From Branchiostoma floridae (taxonomy: Eukaryota > Chordata > Leptocardii > Amphioxiformes > Branchiostomatidae): 53,289 bases of DNA. The stretch lies in the NCBI RefSeq assembly GCF_000003815.2, contig NC_049989.1, positions 6,132,966 through 6,186,254 on the forward strand, given 5' to 3'. The notes under the pieces were generated by a model, which was not told where the DNA came from, made no database searches, and worked only from the letters and a program-made list of their open reading frames with translations. The position numbers were made by a program, and so were the translations under genes. Positions within the stretch are counted from its first letter, which is position 1. Each line of letters opens with the position of its first letter. Of the stretch, positions 37,701 through 48,397 are shown in pieces.

Positions 37701-39853
37701 CTTACCAACACTCTATTTCCCAGCAACGAAGATCGCAACTGCAAAAGAAAGGGCAGAAGTCGTCGGGAAAGTCACAGACAAACTGAATGCCATAGCAAGT
37801 AAGTGTGTCCTGTTTTGGAATAAAATTCTTATGAGAACTGTTTTGTTTAATGACAGGTATCTCTACAATTTCTCAACTTTGTCCTTTCTGTGATTATATG
37901 CAAAGATGCAAAGGAAAAGGCGTCATACTTGTTCATTCACCACAAGACTAACCCTAGTCCATTAACCATAGGATTGCTGAATACATTTCAGAAGCAACAC
38001 CGGGTCTCCGGAGAAAGAAAGGCTTTCCATACGGGATGGTGAGGGACAAGAAGGCAGTTGTGGAAGGCTTGCCTGAGGGTGTGCAGATCAGAGAACTCTC
38101 CACAATGGGGCTCCCAGACCTGCGAAAGCTGCTAGCAGTCCTGGAGCAAACAGACAACATCAGTCTTCGTGGTGAGCATTTTTGCTCATTAGTTGAGCAT
38201 TTAATAATTCAAAGCGCATTTAGGGAATGACATGAACAACAACTTTCCAGCATATTTTTTCATATTACTGATCTTTGTGTATATGTGCAAAATGAAGCTG
38301 CAAAGTACCAGTAAGTTTCTGAAAACACCTCAAAATAGATCCCCTGGTACCCTGGAAGGGTGGACTAATCATTAAGGCACACTACTTTGCTAACTAAAAG
38401 GGTTGATGTAATACACCATGTAAACAACTGTTATAGGAAAATCTACATTGCAATGTTGTCCTAATATCAGTAGTATTACATAATGGGCCTTGAGTTTAGT
38501 TATTGATTTGTATTTACTAATTAGACAGAATCATCATCTAAACAAGCACTTTTTTCAATCAATAGCCAATAATACAAAACAGGATTGTGCTTTAACTTAC
38601 TTGGTATCACAGTTGTAGATGAGAGACAAGCTTCCACGGACGTCCCAGGAACGTCAGCCCTCACAGCAGCCCCAGCTTCCACGGACATCCCAGGATTGTC
38701 AGCCCTCACAGCAGCCCCAGCTTCCACGGACATCCCAGGATTGTCAGCCCTCACAGCAGCCCCAGCTTCCACGGACATCCCAGGATTGTCAGCCCTCACA
38801 GCAGCCCCAGCTTCCACGGACATCCCAGGATTGTCAGCCCTCACAGCAGCCCCAGCTTCCACGGACATCCCAGGATTGTCAGCCCTCACAGCAGCCCCAG
38901 CTTCCACGGACGTCCCAGGATTGTCAGCCCTCACAGCAGCCCCAGCTTCCACGGACGTCCCAGGAACGTCAGCCCTGTTGGCCATCCCAGCCCCCCAAGC
39001 CGCCCCCCAGACATCTTACACCAATCAGCCTGAAGACCAGTTACCAATATCTGAGAAATCCTCCAATGGTAATTACCTTTCATTAACTTCAATAAATACA
39101 AGAATTAACATCAGTTAGATAAAAAGCCTGAAAACCTAGTCTTTAAGCACTACATCTAGACCAGGACATATAGGATAAGCTAATATAGATGTTTAAGGGA
39201 ATCAGTGAGAATTTTTAATAATTCACTACAAATACCCAGGAATTGTAAGAATTTCCATGAATTTTCATGCCTCTTGTTTGAAGGGGTCTTTAACATCTGT
39301 GGCCTAAGTATGCTGGAAATTAATGAAAGGACAATGTTTTTCCTGATATTTCAGTTCTTGAGCTGGAGAGCTTTTTGAGTTACATTGTAGTTGATGTGGT
39401 ACGAATGCATTACAGTTGACAGGTTTCAATTTCACATTTATTTACTGTCTATTGCCTTGATGAAAATTCGATTGTGAGCAAATACCTTAATCTCAGATGT
39501 TACAAGGTTTGCAAGGGCGGCTGAGTGTAAACATTCTGGGAGCATTGTGTACATTAAGTTGAAGGCAGCATGATCAAACCTCGAGGTCCTTTCTGGGTAC
39601 TACAGACTATGTTAGAAGGCCCATAAGTACAATGTGGAGCCTTTTCCTGTTCACTGTGGGTGTACTGTACAAAAAATTGCCACTCTAGAAGTCTGTAGCA
39701 TATCCAGGACAAAAGATACAAAACCCAAAAGTTCTGCTGCAGCACTAAGGTCTGTCACCAGGAGGCAAAAATCAGACGTAGGGGACCAAATTTATCATTT
39801 CCAGGTCTCATCAAGACCCATCAATACAATCACACGCACACAAACACATACAC

Positions 39854-39904
<51 letters not shown>

Positions 39905-40066
39905 AAGCTACCCACTTTTTCACTTAATTTTTCACTTATCTTTTAAGAAAAAAAGTGTTTCTACCAATTTATAACATTATTATTTTTCGTTGCAGTCAGC
40001 GCCATGGAGCTGTTACGCAACATTGCAGACAGATTTGCGGATATGGCATCTGGCCATAATGTGTAG
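34708..40066 (+). CDS. Cargo protein with homeodomain-like and HMG-box-like regions and a repeat-rich tail
   Basis: Nine exons join in phase: 34708-34748, 35289-35424 (or from 35310, also in phase), 36231-36348, 36571-36749, 37122-37287, 37724-37798, 37992-38171, 38613-39068, 39996-40066 (TAG); about 473 aa. Residues about 17-75 resemble a divergent homeodomain: LLEFW.SGM, then TGLPELTVKHWIDNEKRK, keeping the Trp and Asn of the recognition helix. About 85-130 resemble an HMG box: KRPCDLFKKEF, then AEANAAWASRQPEESQKYEE. Residues about 159-300 are a conserved-looking unrecognised region (CDVFCLVYDSNTPSVW). Residues about 305-424 are eight 15-aa Pro/Ala/Thr-rich repeats. The family is not known to me; DNA binding in the nucleus is inferred. 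It is co-oriented with the transposase 7 kb upstream and lies inside the same terminal repeats. No disabling change was found. Confidence 0.75.
38630..38989 (+). repeat. Coding minisatellite, eight 45-bp units
   Basis: Eight exact-length units within the penultimate exon of the cargo gene. Each encodes ASTDxPGxSALTAAP, with x = V/I and T/L: the order is VT, five IL, VL, VT. The first and last units match each other more than the middle ones, which are nearly identical and so recently homogenised. The length is a multiple of three, so copy-number change keeps the frame. Confidence 0.95.
39660..39905 (+). repeat. Repeat family B tail with CA microsatellite
   Basis: GCTGCAGCACTAAGG and TCATCAAGACCCATCAATAC, followed by CACGCACACAAACACA and about 75 bp of CA repeat. 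It resembles the end of the repeats at 17880-18720 and 44470-45265. It lies in the last intron of the cargo gene. Confidence 0.6.
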
Positions 40067-41150
40067 GATGAAGAGGAAGTTAATCCATGATAGTACTAGA
40101 GCCTGTTAGTAGTAGTAGTAGTAGTACAGGTAGTGGTATCATTATTTGATTTATTTTTTAAAAAGTTATTTTTGTTTAAAATTGATGCCACCTTCCTACA
40201 ATACCAGTATGATAATTATGAAACACAGTGACTGTCATAGTGTTTCCGACTGACTTCCAAAGTATAACACTTGCACTAGGGAACAACTATTGACAACTAT
40301 TGCAACAGCACATGATAATCATTGTTGAATAAATGAGAAACATACAATCCTTGAGTTGTTCAGGGACTCTGTTGCACCATATAGGAAACTCTGTTTGTCC
40401 ATGTTGACTTACTTATCAGATAGTACTAAGGTCAACTTGATGAATTGCAATAAAGAGTGCAGACACCTATCATCAAATAATATCATTTTTTTCTCCTTTG
40501 TAGTTTGTGTGCTAATTCACTCTGACATTCTGATCGATGAGATTGCCAGTTAATAGTGCTAGGTAGAAAATCATTATTAAGCATTGTGACCGCACATCAC
40601 ACTTTGGCAAGATACCATCTATTAGTTGTAATTTAGGCTACTTTACTTTGATTATGTGGATGACATCTACACAAGCATTAATTTTTGTCTGTCTCCAAGA
40701 AGCAAGAGTCCATAGGACACAATTCTATGGTGTTTGCTGTGTGGAGTGAAGTATTTGATACCCTCCATGGCTATCAACATTCAAAATATATGTCACATAT
40801 TTGAGGGTGCTATCATGAAATGCTATGTATTTTCTACATACCACTCACTATAATTAATGCTTCATTGGCCCCTTCTTGAGCTATTTTTCTTTAAAAAGTC
40901 TGGAACAAAAGCTGCCTTGTTATACAGACACACAGCTGGAATGTTCTTGGCAAAGGTAATAACAACTGGAAATGCTGACATTTGTTCAGGAGCAAATAAC
41001 AAATTCCAGGTCATTTGGTTTTTATGTGCAGAAACCCAAAATATACATGTTTGGTTGAAAAATGGGCAAAAATGTCAAGTTTGATATTTCTAAGTGTGAA
41101 TGAAGTTCAATGGGCAATGCACCTCTATACCAATTTTATGGTCATTCTGT
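40067..41150 (+). other. Cargo gene 3' region and spacer
   Basis: Following the stop are an AGT trinucleotide run near 40107-40127 and a candidate polyadenylation signal GAATAAAT near 40328. No further exon was recognised. Confidence 0.35.
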
Positions 41151-41588
41151 GTTAGGCCACACCGATTTAATTTGTTGCTTCTCAGATTTTTATAGAGAAA
41201 TATTGGGTCGGTCGGTCGAAAGAAATAAATGAGTGAAATTTTGCAGAAAGTCTGGGGTGAACATATGAGGCTTATATAACACAAAAAAAGAGTCAAGTTT
41301 TCAGCTTTTCATGGCATGATTTATCCAATGAATGTCTTCCTTTGATTTGATACCACTGTTCTGAATGAAGGGAATTGTTTTTATACTGAAATTATGTGTG
41401 TTGGTTGTTTTCTATCATGTGACTACAAGGAAGCTGTATGATTGGCTTATCAGCAGTATGTGCCCCTGGAATGTTTTTTTTCAAAACCTATATTATTTTT
41501 CTTGAGACTAAAGTCTTTTTTTTCCAAATCGGAAAAAAATGGGTCAGGAAATCCGAGAAGCAACAAATTAAATTGGTGTGGCCTTAAT
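41151..41588. repeat. MITE with about 33-bp terminal repeats
   Basis: It starts TTAGGCCACACCGATTTAAT and ends with the inverted partner TTAAATTGGTGTGGCCTTAA. Both arms include the GAAGCAACAAAT block or its complement. The interior is noncoding. A TTAA-like end suggests, but does not prove, a piggyBac-type origin. Confidence 0.7.
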
Positions 41589-41829
41589 ACAAAAGCAAAG
41601 GAGCCCAAAAAATAAATTGTTGGTCTAAAAATGGTCAGATATCACAAATATTTTAAGGTAATTCCTGTGAGCACACAGTCCTTCATACCAATTTTCAGGT
41701 CAATTGTCTTTAATACAAGGGCGATCAGCCAAATATATATATTTTTGTAAAAAAAAATGGCAAAAAAAGGTAAAATAAATAATTCTAAAGTGATGTATGC
41801 AAGGAGAGGTGTCTTAATAGTAATACTAT

Positions 41830-42305
41830 AGAGCTGTGTACTGGTCTGCCTAAACACCACAAATCACCACAAATGACTCTAATATGCAGTGTATGCAGTA
41901 TATGCAGGGCAACGACTTGATGCTCTGGAGACATTGTTTATACATTTATGAACTTAGAAAATGCAACAATTAGTCCTACGTATTGACCAGTTATTTCAAG
42001 TTAGTCCGGTTTCAATATGAAAGCGATTCTTGGCCACCATGTTGGATCGTCATCTATGGAGCCGAGGAAGGTATCGAGAACTTCCCAATGCAGACTCCTA
42101 GCACGGGCGATCCAACATGGCGGCCAAGAATTTCTTCGATCTTGAAACCAGCAGACGAACTCGAAATAACTGGTCAATACGTAGGATTTGCTGCGTTTTT
42201 TTTATCAATAGATGTATAAACATTGTCTCCAGAGCATCACACAAGGTCGTTGCCCCATATTCACTGTATATTAGAGTCGTTTGTGGTGTTCAGCCAGGCC
42301 TTAAA
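41830..42305. repeat. Long fold-back element
   Basis: Arms of about 200 bp (roughly 41845-42060 and 42100-42300) are inverted copies. CACCACAAATGACTCTAATA, GATGCTCTGGAGACA, CTACGTATTGACCAGTTATTT and GGCCACCATGTTGGATCG each have complements on the other side, leaving a loop of about 50 bp. Transcribed, this would form a long hairpin. Confidence 0.8.
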
Positions 42306-43430
42306 CAAATTTTAGGTACAGGTACAGGAGTTTAGGTACAGGTCCGGACCTGAACCTGTACCTGAACTACTTGTTCAAGTAAAAGTCAATCAAAGTTCAA
42401 TAAGAATAGAAACATGTTCGAACCAATAAAAACGTGTTTATTTCTGGGGCTCAGAGACTGCAATGGTAATTTCACAGTAATTTCATCTGTCAAAGTGGCC
42501 ATCCCCTGACCTGTTATCCTGCCTGGCTTGCACTTATTAGATACAGGTCCAGTAGTGGTACATCAGAGTTCCGGTATTTGTAACCTAATTTATTGTACTG
42601 GTACAGCACTAACTGTTAATACAATATAAACCTATAAACCAGACAGATATAAAAAGTCAATTGGATTGAAATTGGTGATATTACAACTATCAGGGGATGG
42701 TTCACAACATTCAGTTTTTTTAGACACGGTCTCTTATCGTACAGCAGAGGTGGATAATCTTGGTAGGAAGTACTAGGAACTCTTTTGATATGCCGCCTCT
42801 GCTTTTTCACTCAAACACTATTTCACTATTGACCCGTCTTATCTCTAAATAATAATGAACGTGCATTATTTGGGTGCAAGCTAATCAACTCGCAGTGCCA
42901 AGGTTTCAAATGTCCAATATTTCAGGTCCAGTAACCACCCTTAATGTGCAAAACTCAAATGGTAAGGTTTGACAGATGCTACATCAATCTATTTTCTCTT
43001 TTTATATCAACAGAAAGTTTATAACAAAAGTCTTGCCCGAGGGTTAACTAATAACATGAATAGGGATAGACATTATTTATTACTATAAATATGATTAGCA
43101 TCAAACAATCAATAACTGATCTGTAGCACCTAAACTAAAATGGTGTGGACAAAATCATTCAGCACTGATGATAAGTTCAAAGCTGTACGTTTACTGCTAT
43201 ACCTGTACCATAATATTATAGCTTCATTTCCCTAATTCATAATCTAAAACCATACACTCATACTGTGACTTTTATCCAAACAAGAGGATGGAGGAAGATT
43301 TAATGTTGTATTCAAATGAATGATCTTTCCAAACACTGCTTCACCTTTATCTGTGGGGTAACCTATATCCGGGCCTGCAAACTGCTAATTTTCCTATCCA
43401 ACACTGGGACTGGTGTGGTGTGGAATCAGT

Positions 43431-43905
43431 CCTGTGGCACAATCAGCTAACAATCAGCAGGGTGTTTGATTCATAACCCAGAGGTTCTGGATTCTAATCC
43501 ATTGTTGTGACACCAATCTTGGGAAAGTCACTTAATGTGACTTTCCTCACTTCACCCAGGTGGAAATGAGTAACTAGCTTCGGTAAGGGCCATCCTTTGG
43601 ATAGGACGTTAAATGGAGGGCCCTATTTCAGCGGAGCCACACCCTGAGCACGTTAAAGACCCCACCACACTTAATAAGTTATGGAAAAGAATTAAGGGGT
43701 CCTTACCAACTTGGGAGTGGTTCAAAATCTTGAGCCTTGTGGGGCAATTGCTGTTGTATTGAGTAGAGGTCACCTGAGTTAGCGAAGAATGGAAGCAACT
43801 CTTGTGATTAAGCGCTTGTGATTAAGCGCTGCCCTGCATATTGCTCCTTGCAATTCAGTCCCTGGCTGCCAAGAGAGAGTAGTCAGCCCACCTAATAACA
43901 ATAAC
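43431..43905 (+). repeat. tRNA-derived SINE
   Basis: The tRNA-like head has a box-B-like GGTTCTGGATTCTAATCC (43483-43500). The body contains GGGAAAGTCACTTAATGTGA, GACGTTAAATGGAGG and GAGCACGTTAAAGACCCC. The tail contains GAGGTCACCTGAGTTAGCG, then AATTCAGTCCCTGGCTGCC and an AATAACAATAAC end. The tail matches the fragment at 5177-5307. It is inside the giant transposon, so it inserted later or travelled with it. Confidence 0.75.
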
Positions 43906-44090
43906 AAGTGATGTATGTAACATACTCCATGACGTATATATGGTTTCTGCTGCATCGACTGCAACAAAGAATATCATGCTGGCAATATGGACAGTCCCAG
44001 ACAGACAATTAATGACGAACAGGAAAGAAAACGAAGCCCTAATATTACTGATAGCTTATCACTGATAGCTTACAAGGACAAAGTATGTAC

Positions 44091-44295
44091 TTGTTTATTA
44101 TAGCACTGGCACTGACCAATACAATGTGTGAGGAAGCCAGAGTCTAACATCTGTTTAGGGATTCCTCTACGCTGACAGCTGATCTGTAGATTAGACAACA
44201 CATACTGGTACTCCCCCTCCCCCAATATCTGCTTGGAGATAAGCGAATTAACATACATGGCCTGTTCCACAATGCCTGAAATATAGGGGTGGTCT
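44091..44295 (-). CDS. Candidate internal exon, unrecognised
   Basis: 205 bp on the minus strand, between acceptor TAATAGTTTCAG and donor (AAACAA then GTACAT), open for 68 codons after one carried base. The composition looks coding: HPYISGIVEQAMYVNSLIS, then GEYQYVLSNLQISC and a Cys-containing end. I cannot name the family. It stands alone among repeats, so it could be one exon of a minus-strand gene with large introns, a captured exon, or chance. Confidence 0.35.
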
Positions 44296-44469
44296 CTGAA
44301 ACTATTACAATGAGCTATTACAATTACCAACAGCTACTGCAAAAAAAAATTAAATATCACGCAACTGTGTTAAAACGACATGCCAAACTACATACGAATG
44401 CGGCAAATGGAACGTAGTTCCACGATCTCGTACATTGGCCAAACGGTTTGAATTTTTAAAGTAAAGTAT

Positions 44470-45265
44470 CTACAATATTCCCATTTGATTATGCAAATAA
44501 AGTCCTGATTTGCATAATCTGTCTTGGTTGATCATCCTCTATATCCAATAGGCAAAACTACAAAGTATGAAAGTCTTATTGTAGCAGAGGTCATTTTAGT
44601 GCTTCCTGATTAATTATGTAAATATTAAACTAATTTGCATGATTTATGACTTATAATGTTCACCTTAAGCTTGATAATGTTGTAAGTATAAAATTCCCGT
44701 CATGGAATGGAATTATTACATATTCTCATTACTTATGCAAATGAGGTCATCATTTGCATGTGCAATTCATTATATCTCGACATTTCTATCTTTCTCAGCT
44801 CCATATGTAACAAGTTTGATAGTCCTATCATGGAATGCAGTCGATTTATAAACTTTCCTCAATAATAATGTGAATTAGCTGTTGATTTGCATAACTAATA
44901 TTTCATTATGTAACTCATCACTTAGGTTATCTACATACCAAAAATTCAGACGATCCGTTCTTATATTCTTGAGTTATTCTCATCCAAAGTTTGAAAGGAA
45001 ATTGGCCCAAACTTACAGCACTTACTCTCTGTACCAAGGGCTATCTACCACTCAAAAATCACAACCACAGTGAGTGCATGTCCAGAACACGAGTTATCTG
45101 AGTTCCGCTGCAGTACCTTAGCAAGCCACAGGCTAAGGGCCCAATATTGAACTTGACCTTTGTTTTCCTGACCCCTACCCACCTACCAAATATCATCAGG
45201 ATCCATCCAAGGCTTCTCAAGGTATGCCGTGTCAGACACAGACACAGACACACACACACACGCTC
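44470..45265. repeat. Degenerate interspersed repeat, family B
   Basis: TTATGCAAAT blocks, then CCCAAACTTACAGCACTTAC, CTGCAGTACCTTAGCAAGCC, ATCATCAGGATCCATCCAAGG and a short CA repeat, in the same order as 17880-18720 but diverged. Confidence 0.6.
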
Positions 45266-45607
45266 AAAACATAACCTTTTGGCGAGGGTAACAACAATAC
45301 TCTGCGTCAGAGGTCACCCTGGGCCTCTGCCACAGAGTAATAACATAGGTCGCCAAAGCCAAACACGGATACTATAAACCTACATGTATGTCTGCAGGAT
45401 GTTAAAGGATATCAAGTTAAAAGACATTTTAAGTTGCAATATTTTCAAGGCATAACATGTATTGCAGTTTGTAACTACCCTCCGTCAAGGTACTGTTAAG
45501 GTGATATTATTCTAAATACTGTCTTTAAAAACAATGGATAAAGGTTACTCCACAAATCATGAACTAGCTATCGCATTAGAATGAAAAGGAGTAAATCAAA
45601 TATGGTA

Positions 45608-45781
45608 CAGAGGAAGCCGCTTAATTGCACACCCCATTTGCCAGTGTGTTTCGTGCAATTATCCGAATTGTGCAACAAAGCAAAGTTATTAAGCTGGACC
45701 GCTACACCACGGGATTTGGGGATTTCGTGCAAGTAACAGAAGTGTGCGATTATCTGGTGTGCAATTAACTGGCTTCTACTG
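45608..45781. mobile_element. Pogo-like MITE
   Basis: 174 bp from CAGAGGAAGCCGCTTAATTG to CAATTAACTGGCTTCTACTG, flanked by TA. It shares its ends and interior words (TGTGCAATTATCCG) with 25273-25409 and the segments near 46930 and 47640. Confidence 0.75.
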
Positions 45782-46106
45782 TAATGATATTGATAATAAA
45801 ACACCCAGTATGTGTTTAGGCAATCTTACCACAGCTTATTTGAAAGTCCCTAGGTTACCAATGACTGCTATGCTTGTGAAAATAGCCTGTGAAAATGGCT
45901 TATCTACCTGGTCGAAGATTCTTCTCCAAGTACTCTAGTTATGTAACATTTACGGGTACCTGTACGTACCTAAACAATGTAGTCAATCAACTGTAAGCTA
46001 CTAGTATACATGAGGCTGTCATTTTAGTGACAAATTGCCATTTTTGTATGAGGACTTACATATTTGGATAAAGCTATTTCTTTGCAACTGCAAAATTATC
46101 ATAATA

Positions 46107-47790
46107 CAGTAGAAGCCGTTTAATGGACCGATCCCGATCGAACGTCATTTCGAACAAATAGAGCAAGATGGAACCCCCTATTCTATTTCGAACACCTCCG
46201 TCAAAAATAGCCCCAGTTGAACAGGAATGGCCAAAGAAAAATGCTATGCTATTCTTTGTCAAAGGCTACACCCACCGAGTATAGGTATTGTGGTAGCGAG
46301 AGCCACTGCATAGCGTTACATTGATGATGGTCAGGATGCACGTGTAGAGCAGGGGTTGTATAAGATATGGAACTCTGCACTGGCAGACTTTGTAGAGGTG
46401 TCGCATTAGATGGTGCGTAATACAATTAGCTCCCTCTCCATGAGTACCTGAGCTGCTCTCTTCTTGATTTCGCTTTTATCATGAACATTAATGCAGCTGT
46501 TATGCATGCATGCAACAAACGCAGTAGAAACCCAGTCACAAATAGATGTACCCTGGTTTTCACGTGCATCGACCGTATGTCAGAAACCGGACACTCATGC
46601 CCACCAACAAGGTAATGATATGCGGTGCCTCCCGCTAAGTTTGCTTTGATTGAAATTATAACGCCCTTTAAAATACTTCAACTTTATGAGCCCCCTCCTC
46701 AAACGACTGTGCCAAGTGGATGTAGCCTTCAACAAAGAAGTCAGGGCATTTTTTTCGGCCTGGTATGAGAGGATTTTAGGGTCAAAGGAGCTAAACCAAA
46801 GTCAGTCGTTATTATAGGCTAAACAGTGGCGGCCAGTTCTGTCCGACAAGCGCTGTTTTTGACGGAGGTGTTCGAAATACTAGTAGAACATGATCGAACA
46901 GGGGGCGGGGCTTCGGGATCGGTCCATTGCACACCCTATTTGCCAGCGTATTTTGTGCAATTATCCGGCGTGTGCAATAATGCGAAATTACAAAGTTGGG
47001 CCGTATACTGTATAGTGTATACGTTACAACATACTGTGCACTGTGGTGCACTGTGACACTTCAATGATTACAGGTCAGCCTAGAACAGTGTCCAGTCCAA
47101 TGCTGGGACATGTTTGATTGCCAGCACTGTACTGTTAGACACGGTTAGATCAGTGACACTGATCACGAAAGTATCACACCACCAAAAGTGATTGCTATAT
47201 CATTCTGTAGGACCCGAGTCGCGGTGTGGTTTCCAACAGGCTGCCAAGAACTGAAAAAACCACTGCCAGTATTTTCTCCTTAATGCAAAAGCATTTCCCC
47301 GCGACCTTAAACGTAATTAGAGTAATTTGCCGTGGATGGATAGATAACATTTATTGAGTGTATCACGGCAAGTTGTCTCCCAACTCATAATGCAGGCTTT
47401 GACGGCCTTTAGCAACGAAGCGGGCGTCTCTTTATGGTACCGGCCAGCCCGGCGGACCCGCCCACGACTTACCACAATATCTCTTTCTTTTTCTCCTATA
47501 AATGGCAATTTCATACATGTTGTGCTGTGGGTATTGTGCCTTTACACAAGCAGTTCTTGGCCTAAATCATAGTCCGTCTATGCCGATTTTTAGCATGCAT
47601 TTTCTGTCAATTTGTCGATGATGGTTGACCAATTTCTGTGCAATTATACGGCATTGGTGACTTTTCACCGTGCAATTAAGCGAAGTCACTAAAATGGAGT
47701 GAATGGGAGCCGGTTTGGGATTTGGGGATTCCGTGCAAATTGACTAAAGTGTGCGGTTATCCGACGTGCAATTTGAACTGGCTTCTGCTG
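46107..47790. mobile_element. Decayed pogo/Tigger-like element with nested insertions
   Basis: It begins with TA then CAGTAGAAGCCGTTTAAT and ends GGCTTCTGCTG, with CA where the second TA is expected. A plus-strand stretch at 46683-46817 reads LCQVDVAFNKEVRAFFSAWY, which resembles the region near the end of pogo/Tigger DDE transposases (LQPLDVxxNKxxK type). An inner inverted pair, GGACCGATCCCG near 46126 and CGGGATCGGTCC near 46914, marks a nested or original unit. MITE-like words recur at 46925-46990 and 47640-47775. No full transposase survives. Confidence 0.55.
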
Positions 47791-47803
47791 CATGCTGTAG
47801 TTT

Positions 47804-47882
47804 AGCCTGGATTCCATACCCCAACCTCAAGATATATCTTTCGTGTATACTTGAGATCGGGCTGGGGTTTGGTAACCAGGCT
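47804..47882. repeat. Small hairpin element
   Basis: AGCCTGGATTCCATACCCCA and its near-complement TGGGGTTTGGTAACCAGGCT flank a loop with CTCAAG/CTTGAG pairs. Confidence 0.6.
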
Positions 47883-48191
47883 AGCTGTAGTTGATTCAGG
47901 ATTAACTAACTATCAAACGTTATACAACTTAAAGTGGTGCCGACAAATAATCATTAACCTTACTAAAAATTCCTTATTTGTATGTTGTCATTTTATCCAG
48001 GAATGTCGGAGAAGTGGATAGTTCCCTGAGCAACAACTGAAACGGGTTACGTCTACAAAACTATGCAGCAAGGAAGTTCATTTATACAATGTATAAAGTA
48101 ACAACATCCTCGCTTACCACATTTTTTTCCTACAGGCCCTGCCCACTGTGCTCATACAGCTGGGAAAGACCCTGGGAAAGGATACCGTCTG

Positions 48192-48390
48192 GCCGCCATT
48201 TTGTTTGTTTACTAACCCGGGCTGACCCTCTCCAATGACCCCTGCGCTATACCAGCCACACCATCACGGATCACCATCGCGTGATGGTATACCGCACGGT
48301 ACGGAGGTAGTACCTTATACCGATGGCCATCGTGTGATGCTCACCCACCATCATACGATCACTACCGTGTGATGGTATATGAATCGGGTG
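48192..48390 (-). repeat. Right terminal inverted repeat
   Basis: Reverse complement of 12805-13003 with 3 mismatches in 199 positions. The outer end is GAATCGGGTG. The inner edge again carries the YY1-type motif (CCGCCATTTTG on the plus strand), pointing into the element, so it could drive a minus-strand transcript. Confidence 0.93.
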
Positions 48391-48397
48391 CCGATGC
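48391..48397. repeat. Target-site duplication, right copy
   Basis: CCGATGC directly follows the right terminal repeat and equals 12798-12804. Confidence 0.85.

Larger units (their letters stand above)
12805..48390. mobile_element. Giant KDZ-superfamily DNA transposon, 35.6 kb
   Basis: The boundaries are set by 199-bp terminal inverted repeats (12805-13003 and 48192-48390) and a perfect 7-bp target-site duplication outside them. The ends read CACCCGATTC...GAATCGGGTG. Inside, both on the plus strand, are a KDZ transposase gene (14595-27694) and a homeodomain/HMG-like gene (34708-40066), plus many small secondary insertions. KDZ (Kyakuja-Dileera-Zisupton) elements use an RNase H-like D/D/E transposase; Zisupton elements are reported, as I recall, with TIRs and 8-bp duplications. 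The unit could instead be two solo insertions of one repeat in opposite orientation. The shared flanking 7-mer, the lack of any duplication at the inner edges, and the transposase inside argue against that. The size is far above what I know for animal KDZ elements. Confidence 0.85.

Noticed and set aside
38630-38989. Regular repeats considered as a CRISPR array
   Set aside because: Units are contiguous without unique spacers, lie in an exon, and the genome is animal.
38521-39086. Minus-strand and second plus-frame reading frames across the 45-bp repeats
   Set aside because: The unit length is a multiple of three, so several frames stay open; only the frame that joins neighbouring exons in phase was kept.
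14595-48390. Possibility of a RAG-like (ProtoRAG) element, known from amphioxus
   Set aside because: The catalytic motifs and cysteine cluster are of KDZ type, the target duplication is 7 bp where ProtoRAG makes 5 bp, and no RAG2-like kelch gene is seen.
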